From Pipra filicauda (Eukaryota; Chordata; Aves; Passeriformes; Pipridae), in assembly GCF_003945595.2 (NCBI RefSeq), contig NW_024104616.1, positions 186,001 through 250,000 of the forward strand: a DNA stretch of 64,000 bases, given 5' to 3'. Positions 28,901 to 40,900 of the stretch are shown in pieces. Below the pieces are notes generated by a model. The model was not told the origin of the DNA, did not search any database, and saw nothing but the letters and a program-made list of their open reading frames with translations. Within the stretch, counting starts at the first letter, position 1. Every line of letters begins with the position of its first letter. Position numbers and translations under genes: made by a program.

Positions 28901-31900
28901 CTTTAATGCTAGCCAAGGAGTAAGGGATTTGGACTTTTTTTCATGGACTTCCAAAGCTTTACCCCCTAAGGTGAGTTAAATTACAGGAACAGTCACACTG
29001 TCTCTCATGTTTTCAGAATGCACCTTGTGACTCAACTTTATACTAAATATTCTTTGAAGTCTGTTTTACTGCGAATTATTTTTACAGGAAATAGCAGATT
29101 TGCATAGGGTGCTGTATCTGTGTCTCTTCCTTTAGGATGAGAAAAAAATACCAGGGCAGATTATCGAATTTTCATTAATTCATAAGTAGCACTCTCCTTT
29201 TTTAATAAAACAGATTAGAAGTTCAGAGAGATAGCCTAGTAACGTAAGAAAGACTTTAATTTTCTCTTAGTGCAGAATTTACTAGTAAATTTTTTTCTGT
29301 CTTTGAAGGCTTCACATGCTGTTTCAGCATCTAATAGGATGATATTTGTATGAGTAAGGCCACAGATACTTAATAAATACTCCACCCATTCTTAAACGTT
29401 TTTAAAATTATGTAGTTATAGGAACAGCTTATGTTAAGTACAGTTAAGCTGTTTAACTACAGAAATGTTTGTCTGAATAGCAGTGCTGTAGTGATTTTGA
29501 GATCCATTTTTTTTTCATATTAACTTTATAATGAAGATGGCATTGTGTTGTACATTTTGGTTTAGAGATTTTAAAACTTGTTTGTCCACTGAATCTTTTT
29601 CCCCAGAATAGCAAACTTTATTATAGCAAGATCTAAACAATATTTAAACTTTTTTTTTTCCTCGAAACAGTTAACTTCAGCTTGCATTAACTTGCTTTGT
29701 AAGTTACCTATTTACATAAGAGTCATTTTTGTATAAAAGCTTCTTGAAAAAACCGCTGTATTAGTCTGGAGATAGTGCACAAACTTCATACCAAAAAAAA
29801 GGCGGAAAATAGTGATAGTTAGAGATCAGAGGAAATTGCATTGATTTGAAAGGAAGTAACAAGAGCAGAAGTTTGGTTTAAATCTGACAAAAGAAAGTAT
29901 TCTTTTGCATAGCAGGTAGTGAACTTGGACGGTGGTGTTACAGGAGATTGTTGAGGCAGAAAGTATCAACATATTCAGAAGAAATTAAATTTATAGAAAT
30001 CAGATTCATAAATAAACACTAAAGAAAATAGGGTATGCCCTCTAACATTCATAATAAAGATGTTAAATGCCGTTGGTACGTAAAGGACAGACTACTAATA
30101 AAGACTTGTATTCTGCTTATAAAGAGCATCTCCTGTTGCTGTTGCTGAACTCAGTATACTAAATTAGGTGACCCACTGGCTTCATCCAGGAGGACATTAT
30201 AGATCTTAACTTTCAGATGTTCCTTTGAAAGCACCTCTGACTTTCACTGTAAGCATAATAGAGCCCCCTTCTGCTTCTCACTTGCTTTCTTCTGATATAA
30301 ATGCATTTTCTTTACTCCCATCCCTCATATTTTTCTTTACAATAGCCTTTTTGTTAAGCTGTAGCTGGCTCAAAAATCAATGCTAATTTTTTTCTTCTTT
30401 TAGTAACTGCAACCTTTTCTTGGTAAGAAATTCAGAAAGCATGTTCTTATTTCAGATTTGGATATATATTTCATCGGTAATTAATATGAGATGAAATAAT
30501 AATAATGCAGTATATTTATATGAGCATTTACAGTCTATGGTATTGCTGTTACTCTTTGTTATAATTTTGCCTTAAAGTTAACAATATATTCTGAATGTGA
30601 AATCAAAAAGAGAAGCATTCCATATGGAGAGAGATAATATTCAAATTCCCTTTACCTAGCCCCAGACTTTGACAAAATTTCACAAATACAGAAGGAGGAA
30701 TGAATGTGTATCCTGATAAATGTCAGTGTGGAATAAGGCTTAGTGAAAGCAGTTAGATTTAAAAAATTGTCTCCAAGGTTGGATATGAACTATTCCTTTT
30801 ATGTAAATGGTTACATTTATACCACTTTTGCTTCAAGAGAAATATAGTGACTTTTCAATTAATGTGCAATTTACTAGTAGTTAGTTGTTTAGCATTGCAC
30901 AGTAAAATTAGCAATGTAACTAGTATCTCTTTTAGCTTTGAAATTTACCTTTTTTAGTCTTGAAATATTTCTTATCTAAATAGTTCAAAAGTGGGATTAA
31001 TAGGTTTTATTTTGTTCTGTTTTGCCTTTTTTTAAATTTCTCAGGAATCTAGGTCTAATGCTGATGATTTTTTCAAAGACCTAAATTCGCACTGTCCACA
31101 GGAAGCAGTGATGCAGGAACAAGATATGCCATTCCTTCGAGGTGGACCTGGAGTGTACAAGGTAGTGAAGACTGGCCCATCAGGTCACAACATAAGAAGC
31201 TGCCCTAACCTTAGAGGTATCCCAATTGGAATGTTAGTTCTGGGAAACAAAGTCAAGGCAGTGGGCGAGGTATGGATCCTTGTAGCTTCGGTTCATGTCT
31301 TCATAGATACCAGTATGTAACAGTAGTAAACACAACAAAAGAATCTGCCTCTGTACAGGTTTGCTTTTCCAATCCTCATGATAAATACTGACCTTTGAAC
31401 TTGGTTTGTATTATAAGTACTAATGCAGTTATATCTTTTGCCTTTTTGCATTGATTGGAATAATGTTAAAATTGTACTGCAGTTAAATATGCTTGCTTAT
31501 ATGTTTCTGTTACAGTATTCCTTTACAAAATTATGTTTCTTGTTCTACCTTTTTGTCATATTCTTTGAAAGAATTTTGTTTCATTGAAAAAAAGTTTTCC
31601 TAGGACCTAACCATTTAACAAATTACTGTGTTTCTCTGTATTGATTGTATTAATTTATTCAGTTGCTGAACTGTTGTTACTGTTCTCGATTGTCCAGCTG
31701 TGGTGTTTTATGGTTAAGAAGGGCTTAAGGATGAAGTGTGTCATGCTATTTCCTAAATATAATGTCAGGAACAAAATTAATACTCATAAAAACTTTTCAT
31801 ATTTGACTTGGTATTATAATTCTACTGTTGCAGCCATCAATTTGAAGGTATATTTTGGTGACTATTTCCTCAAGTTTTTATTCAGGCTTATTTGGATGTT

Positions 31901-34900
31901 CTAAAATTGCGATGTTGGTGTTTTGCTCCTTCCGAATGTAAACAGGTCTAATATTTTTGGAACAACTCCTAACTGTAAATTTACCATAAGTAGGTTTAGT
32001 ACTTCAATCTGCCTCAGCCTGTGGCCTTAATTTAAGAAACATTTTTTTTTTTACATTTGCTTTGTAATACAACGATTGGAATGAGTGTGTTTTTCAGATG
32101 CTATAATAAGTTGCTGAATCACGCTACTGAATTATTTGAAAAGTCAATAAATTTTGCTTTTTTTATGTGTGTGCATCAGGTGACTAATTCAGAAGGTACA
32201 TGGGTGCAAATGGATAAGAACAGCATGGTAGAGTTCTGTGAAAGTGATGAAGGCGAGGCATGGTCATTAGCTAGAGACAGAGGTGGAAACCAGTACCTCC
32301 GACACGAAGATGGCAAGTGGTTGTTTTGTTTTATTTTTTAAAATTAACTTAGAAAAAGTTAAGCAATCTAAATAGGAGAAATAAAGTAGGATCTGAGTTT
32401 TGAACAGGTATCATATTTATGCATTTTCATTTGAGTTATGTGTTACACAGTTGGACTTGAAAGTTGTTTATAAACAGTCTTTTAAATTTTTTTTGAAGGA
32501 ACAGTTAAAAATATTTTCCTCATGTTTTCCTCTGTACCAGTTATGGTTACAGGCCATAAGTTTAACCGTCTTTTTAGCTATGGGGATAATTTTTAAATAA
32601 GTAATTGTTCTTTTTGTAGTTTTCTTTGGTCTTCTTTGTGCCTCTTGAAAAGCAGAGCAGAATGAATTCTGATCCTGTTAAGTTTGTTAATTTTGTCACA
32701 CGGCATCCTGTTAAAAACCTGTTAATATGTTTTTTAACACTGTATTTGAAATTAACATCAAATTAGTTAATTACTCAAGTTAGCAAAGTATGATTGCATT
32801 CTCTTAAAATGCATAATTTCTGTCCTGGTAATTCATTTTCAGATCGGGTAAGACCTAGAAATAATTAAAAAAAAAAACATAAACACAAAAATTTTTATTG
32901 CCTTCCTCCTGCTCAGTCATCCTTCTTATTGATCTCCCTCCAAACAGACTGTCATTACTGATCTAAAATATCTTTTATTCACCCTAAATGCTTCATATGA
33001 ATACCTTAAGGTATTCTGAAATTGTTATTTCCTTAACAGGTAGACTCAGCCCATCTGCATGAGTTCTGCTGTGCAAGATTGTGGCCAGTGCATATATTTC
33101 TTAAAAAAATGAAAGAGGGAGTGATCTGTCAGTGTTTATACTTCTGGATAAGATCATCTATCCAGAATCTGACATTGCAGATTCAGCTGGATCAGGTTGC
33201 TCAGGGCCTTGTGTACTCAAGTTCTAGCTAACTCCAGCCTCTCTGAACACTTGTACAAATACTGGCTCACCTTCATGGTGAAAAATATTCTTAATACCTA
33301 ATCACAGTTTCCCATGCTGCAACTTCTGTTCATTGTCTCTTGTCCTGTCAACGTGAACCTCTGAGATGAGTCTGGCTTCATCTTCCCCGAACCCTTTGAT
33401 TAGATAGTCAAAGGGAGCAATAAGATCTCACCTTAGCTCTCTTTTTCTCAAACCCACATCTCAACCTGTCTTTAGATGTTTTGTACTCTATTGTCCTGAA
33501 TATCTCGGTGGTCTCTGCTGAACTCATTTCCGTCTGTCTTCTGATGGGGAGCCTGAAGCTGGTTCAGTGTGTCCCTCTTGTCTTCCCAAAGTCTAGTAAA
33601 CATTACTATGAATCTTTATTAGCATGATTTTGTTACAGGTGTTCTTAGAAACATTTAAGGTTCTTCCACGGATACTGTAATTTTGGTAGAGGTCCCTAGA
33701 GGCTGGTTTGTTTCTACTCGCTCAAAGATTTAATTTCTTCAAGATTTCTTTCTTTTAATCTATATTTCTCTGTTTTCTGCATAAATCTGGGCATTTTCAA
33801 ATCATAATCTTCCCACTCCATTTATAGGATTTAATGTATCTGTTTTCCAAAAGATGTCTTTATGAAAAGCTTTGACCTCACAGCAGTCATATTCTGCTTG
33901 TGTTTTTATGTTCTTATTGTCAGCCTTGTCATTATAACAGACTCTTTACCCTTTTTGTGGTTTGGGTATTTGGTGTGGAAATTTATTTCACACATAGATG
34001 CTCTAATAATTATCATCACATTTAAAGCAAATAGTTCCTTGCTAATACATATGTATTTTCTGTAGGACGTTGTGGCTTGACTTTAAGGTATAAAACATTC
34101 TGCAAAGAAGAGAAATAATGAAAAGTTTTTCATAAAATATATAAGTATTTATGTAATGCTTAGAGCGCTATCTTTTTTTCAAGTCATAGCTTTTGTGCTT
34201 ACAGTTATGTCTGCTAATGTTTTACTCTTTTCTAGATGAGTTTGTTTTTATAAGTAGGGTGAAGATAGATACATCTAGCTAAAGCAGTTTAAGCAGTTAT
34301 CAGTTCAATTACTAAAATATTTTACCCTGTTTTATGTTCCTAGTACTGGAGGTTACTTTAAACTGATTGTTTTTATTTGCCGTGAAATTATTTAGAAATA
34401 CTTTGTCATCAGTTTCAATGCTTTTGCCAGAGGGAAATAATTAGGATTTGGAGGAGCTCCAGCTAGATTTGCAATTGTCTATATTTTTATCCATAAATAA
34501 TACCATCTTTCAGATTACGTTCATATTTTCATTATTTTAAAAAATTATAATTTAACTCCCATAAAGAAGTAGAATTTTTGTCAGAGACAAAGCAGAAGTC
34601 ATACTGAATCCCTAGGTCCATAGGCAAGTCTCCAGTTAAAACACTACAGCAAGATCTAGAGTTGCCTCAGAGAAAGTTCTAGATCCTTTCTTTTATAAGC
34701 CAACTTTAAATTTCTAACTTTCTCCCTGTTATTTTTTTTTTTTTTAGTTTAAATACATGTGTTATGTAAAAGTTTGTACTGTGAAATGCAGTTTGGGCCT
34801 GAAGTGCAATTTTTAAAAAATTACTTTTAGAAGACTTGTGATTTATTTTTTTTTTTTTTTTAATAAATCCACATTAATTTTAGTACATTTACAAGAAAAA

Positions 34901-37900
34901 AAGTTGTTCAAGGTGCCTGCTTGAGCTTTTAAACCTGCACTTCGGATATTTCTTCTGAATGCTTTCTTATATATTATCACTTGGAATTATATTTCTGACC
35001 ACATAAAGTCAGTAATTTCTCCCTAAGTCTAAGCAGTCAAGTGGATTCTATCTCGTTTATTTTGGCTGGATGTTATTAAGAATATTATGAAAGGCTCCAG
35101 GTTGGTTTTGGTTGGGGGTTTCTGTAGTGTCATACAGAAAGCAAAATTGTAGTACTCATTTAGAGATATGAATAAATGTCAGGAAAAAATGTCTTATGTC
35201 TCGTAAACTATTAGGGCATACCCAGGATTAAAGATTTATTGGCTTAGAGTTTGCGACTGAAAACTATCCCTTCTTCACTTTGCTTTGTCAAATGAATTTA
35301 ACAATTGCTGTCCAAAAGGTAAAAGCTGAATGGTGTGATGTTACTGAAAAAAACAAAGTGTCAAGCTAGTTCCTAAGTGGCAGATAATGACAAACCTGGC
35401 AGCAATTCAGTCAAACGTAAAAACAGTCTGTATGGTATTAAGTCCTCTGTCTTTATATTTTTAGAGCATGAGATCTAAAGAAGAGGTGTGCTTTTCTTTT
35501 TTTAAGAGAATTGAGTAGGGAGGAGGAGTGCTATGTGTGGAAAAAAATGTAGCTCTTTTGCTTTGTGACTCATCTTTCCAATGTAGATCAGTTACTAAGA
35601 TGGTCTAATTCTGAAGAGGTGTGTTTTTTTTACAGAGCAAGTCCTCCTAGATCAAAATGTGCAGACTCCTCCCCCAAGTCCTTTTTCAATACAAGCTTTC
35701 AGTAAGGGGACAAGCTGTAGTAATGGACAAGGGTTTGATTATGGCCTTGGAAATAACAAAGGTATGTTTTTGCACTCATTCTTTAAAAAATTATGTTTTT
35801 CTTAACTTGGCTTTTATTTTTTATTACTCATTTCCTACTCTTTTAGGCACTACAGATGTTCTTCAAAAGACATAAACAGTAGTACAATGAATTGCAAGGT
35901 GTTTTTCAAAAGATGTAGTTAATGTTAGAACTGCTTTTTTATCTGCTTTAATTCCACTTAATCTAAGTACTCTGTATAAAAAGGATCATCTAAGATTTGT
36001 AAGTTATAGTTGAGGCTTTCTATAGTGGTAGGCACAAAACTGTAATGCTCAAATGAAAAAGACATACTTTTAAAACAAAATAAGAAAATTATTTGATTTA
36101 GAAAGCATGTGTTTTTAAAAGGGCAGAAACATTTGTCATCTGTCTTGACAACTTTTTAAGTGCATTTAATGGGTTGACAAGATAAAAGATACCATTTGCG
36201 ATTTCTTGTAAAACTAAAAAAAAATTAGAAAACCAAAAAAAAATCAAAAAAAAAAAAGTTGTAAAACTGAAGTTACCTTTCTGTCACATAGATACTAGTT
36301 ACAAATGCTGGGAAATAAATAAAACCCTGTTAATTTTACTGGCATAAAATAATTGTTTCTTTTAATCATGGTTTATTTTGTTGGCAAGATCTAAAAATAT
36401 ATATATGTATATATATGTACATATATGAAAGCCATCACAGTAAACGCAGTCTGCATGCCTTTTGTTCATTTATTGATTAGGTCTAGAAAATTTAATAATA
36501 CAGAAGGGACTTCTGTTGAGACAGGTGTCCTTGAGAAATATGCCTGAAACATGGAGCTTTGCTATTCTATTCCTATATCACTGTACTCTGTCCATGACAC
36601 TTCAAATAGGGGCCTAAGGTGTGCTACATGTTTTTTAACATCGGCATATGCTCTTAGTGGTCTCCTAAATAACTCAGGACTTATTTTAAAGGAGAGGAGA
36701 TTAGGAAAGAAATTATTCCTAAATATTCTAGTCTATTAGTGTCACAACATGAAATAGTTTTATATCATTTCCCAATGCTTTATTGTGTAGAGTGCAGTCC
36801 GTACTTGGCCATGCATATAGGAAACTTTTTTTGGACTGAAAAGTTGAAGTGTTTTCCTTTTGTTTTATAAGGCCTTTTATACAGAACCGGTTTTCCCAGT
36901 TCAGCCATACTCATTTCAAACTAATGGTTGAATCACAAAAGTGGAAGGGTTTAAGATGTGAGGCAGTATTACAGCCTGTCTCTCAATGTTAATTATTCAA
37001 TAGTGCAAATATTATCTATTCTTTTTTCTACAGAAGCATATTAGGAAAATAATTTTTCCTTCTGTGTTGTCCAAAGATAAAATTTAGAAATCAATATGCT
37101 ATATTAACAGGCATCTTGGTTTCTTGAAGACATTGTGATTCTCTTTACTATATCTTAAGCAGTTTCAAAGGCGTTTCTTTGGGATAATACAGTTACAGAA
37201 CATTTGGAAGCTACTCCTGGCATTGGATTCCATACCATTTTACACACATTATTTTCTCAAGCTGTGATGCTTCGTGTGAATGAACAAATCAGCTAGATGA
37301 CTTTATTCATTCTGTGTACTGTATTTCCTTCTGAATTGCCTAGGAGCGGAGAGTTGTTGGTAACTATATTGACAGAATAATATAATAACAGAAAAATAGA
37401 ATTGACAGAATAATTGAGAAATAGAATTCTTTTCCTGTATATGCAGGGGTTTTGTATTCTCAGGTATAAGAAACTTTTGAGTTTTGTGGAAAATAAAACA
37501 TGGAAGGCACAAGCACGATCTCATAGGAGAATTTCTGAATTAAACACTTCTTGTTTGTTAAAAGTACCTTCTGTAGGGATACTGTAGTTTCAATGACAAT
37601 TCAATTGCCATCCGTGAGTATTTCAGATTTCTGGTCAAATGTAGAGATGCCCATGTACTAGGTCTGTGTTTATAGTATTACCTGCAAGACCAAAGACATG
37701 ACTCCCACAATGGTTGTTTGATTTAGCTATGCCTTCTCTCTGCAGTGCAGGCAAGTTTTTAATATTTCTCCTGAATCGCCCTACCCACCTCCATATTTGA
37801 TTATTGTGGGCAGATGATTTTCAACCTCTTCTCAGATGTTCTTTCCTTTAAAATAATTACTCATTTTAGGAAATAAGCATGTTGTATTAATAATAGTGGT

Positions 37901-40900
37901 CTGTCAAACATGTAAATCATAGAATGGTTGGGGTTGGAAGGGACCTTAGAGATCATTTAGTTCCAACCCCCCTCCCACTAGACCAGGCTGTTCAATCACT
38001 TATAGGTTTTTAAGGTAGGAATGATTGCTGCTAAAGTACAGATTCCAACATTTTTTAGGTATGCTACTTTCAAAATAGCCAAATAAAATTGATTTATAGG
38101 AGTTCCTAGGTAATACAGGGTTTCATACACCCACTGGTTTTCTCTAACTCCATGAAAAGAAAATTAATCATCATCCAAAAGTGGTCTCAATTCAGTGAGT
38201 TGTAAATTATATAGTAGCTGCTAAATTTTTTTTACTAGGTTTTTTTGAATGCTGTCAAAATGCTAGGAATTTGCAGAATAAAGTGACATGATTAAGATTT
38301 GCCTGAAGATGGTTCAAATGTGAGATTCTCTCAAAATCTTGGTTCCTCCCACCTCATATTACTAAGTATACTTCAAGTTATGACATGGTGTGGCCTTCTT
38401 ACTGAGGCATCATGTATTTCTAATGCTCACACAGAGGTTTTTGAGAATTGGCATTCGAAATTAAAACTCTATTTTTAACATGCTAGTTTTCTGAAGGCCT
38501 TCATTTGTCTCACAACAAATGTATGTAGTTCTTCAGAAAACCAGTTCTAGTTCCTAAGTGATAGTAATGGGTTTTTTAAATTATCTTTAATCTGATCTTG
38601 AAAAACAGCACAGCAGAATACTTAAAAGATATTTACAAAAATGAGCAAATATTTACCAAAGCCTTGGCACAGAAATACATTCGCCAAAGCCTAAGTACAT
38701 GTTAGCTTTCCCTTCTCATCAGTTTTTCAAATCTCCTTCTGCATGTTCCGTTGCATGTGTGTGTTACTGTAAATGCTAGGGATTCCTGTTTTTTTCTTTG
38801 GCTGCTCTTCATTTTTTAGCAAGGTGAATATAAATCTCTATTTTGAAATGTTTTAAGTAATTGCACTAAAATATCCATGATCCCTAAAAACCCTGCTTGT
38901 ACTTTTTAGTAATTTTATTGCCATGCATAGAGTGAGATTTTTATTTTTAGTTACAACCAGAGTAGTATGTGGCTAAATAAGATTTATGAGCTTTCTCTGT
39001 TATCATCATTTAAACTTTATTTGAGCACCATTTTACTGTGCCTTTCTGGAGAATGACAGGTAACAGGTTGTAGTTTTGACTGTTTTGCCCACTACAGGTG
39101 ACCAACTGAGTGCCATACTGAATTCCATTCAGTCACGGCCAAATCTCCCAGCTCCTTCCATCTTTGATCAAGCTGCAAAACCTCCCTCTTCCCTAGTCCA
39201 CAGTCCATTTGTGTTCGGACAGCCCCTTTCCTTCCAGCAGCCTCAGCCACAGCTTCAGAGTAAGTTTGTCAGCCTTACCTGCCTCATCAGTCCATTTCTG
39301 CAGCTTTGACATTGCTGTTCTCAGTTGCTTACCAGCTACTGATCATCCCTCAGTGCACCTTTCTGGTTTTGTTTTTACGTTTTCCATGATTCAGAAGCAT
39401 GTGAGGTAATGCTCCTAAAGAAGTATACTTGTTCAACTTGAATTTTTATATTGACAGTATTTTGCTTTTGTATGTGTTTTTCACTGTAGACAAGTCATGA
39501 AAGTGCATTTTCAATACTGTATGCAACTTTGGGTTTATTATAAAGGTAAATATTTTATGTAGTACAAGATTATGATAATTCTTTTAACATCAAAAATGCA
39601 CTGCAGTAAGTTCATAAGTGTTAACTTACCTCCTAAATTCCTATTTTTGTCATTCCTCCTGACTTTAGGCCTGTAGCTGGACAGTGAGAACAACTTGGTA
39701 CTGCTCATCAGAAAGGTTTTGGTAGTCTTCTGTTAGGTGTTCATAGGACTAGCATGGGCATGAAAGTTTGCACTTTGAGGTGAAACTAACCTGATTACTA
39801 ATGGGAGGACAGGAAACTTTTTTGGTCATGAATAATGAAAGCTAAAAGCTCAGCTTTCACAATGGATAGCTGATGTTGCAATAAGTTCTTTCTTACATAC
39901 CGAACAGTTATAGGATGGGTTACAGGAATACTAGTTTTCTCCTATGTCCCATAAACTGCCCTTCTGAAGTGCCTTAGTTCTTTCTTGTGGGACTCTGTCA
40001 AGTCAGTTCACTCTCTATGTCTATGCAGTCCTGGGTCTATCCAGCTCAGCTTATGAAGTGACAGTGAAGTTGCTTCGTGTGAGAACTAGATTAAAATTTC
40101 TAATTCACTTGTATAAAGACTATCAGAAGTATTCTGACTGTGATCTTCCATGGTTATTCTGGACTTAAACCAATGTCCTGAAAGCAGAATATTCCAAAAA
40201 CTACTCAGATAAAACAGCTGATCGCCAGTTGTATAATCTTCCCCATCACTTTCAGTTTTCTTCTCTTGTTCAGAGTAGCGAAGTCAGAGTTTCTTATTCA
40301 GCTTTGCATAAAAATAACCGTAATTGCCTTATCTCAAATTTCAGATGATTTGTCCTTTAGCATTTAGACCTACATTGTATGAAGAGAAAAGCTGTCAGCA
40401 TTTTTATTGACTGCCCAACAAGGTCTTGCTCAGCGGGTTTGCCTGTCCCAGCAGATTCAGATAAACTGTATTCAATTAGCTATATCTGTGTTTCATGTTC
40501 TAATGAGAATCCCTGATTCAAAAGGAAGTCCTTTTTTTGTCAGATAGGGGGAGCACTAGTAGTCTATCAAAGAAAGCAACAACGAAAGTGGAAAAATTTT
40601 TCAAGTTTGTCTGATTTAGGATCTTAGTATTACTAAGACCTTAGTATAAGATCTCAACTGATATGGTCATTTGCCCTTCCAGCAGGGCAAAACTCATCAA
40701 CCAGATGATACCAGAACTGATATGCTGTTGTGCTACTGTGATTTGATACAAGGATTTTCTTTCAAACAGTTTATGAAACATGTAATTAAAAGTTAAATCC
40801 ATTAAATAACACATCCCAAGGGTCCATATTAAGTCAATTGAATTTTTTTCTTTATCTAATGGACGGATGATAGTATAATAGGTGAAAGAAGTTGTGCCAG

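Larger units (their letters stand above)
23234..31044 (+). other. Intron 15, containing the 75-base cassette candidate
   Basis: A 7.8 kb intron between exons 15 and 16, divided by the candidate exon at 28896-28970. It contains an AT-rich palindromic patch at 24054-24090. I see no dispersed repeat, and short open frames in it lack coding signals. Confidence 0.85.
35762..39097 (+). other. Intron 18
   Basis: A 3.3 kb GT-AG intron. It holds A-rich tracts (36211-36258), a TA-rich microsatellite (36394-36427) and a short CR1 tail (37916-37996). Confidence 0.88.

Noticed and set aside
32313..32330. Use of the GT at 32317 as donor of exon 17
   Set aside because: It shifts the frame into the next exon, whereas the GC site gives the expected family sequence.
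36394..36427. TATA-like boxes in AT-rich microsatellites as promoters
   Set aside because: These are simple repeats inside introns without any downstream first exon.
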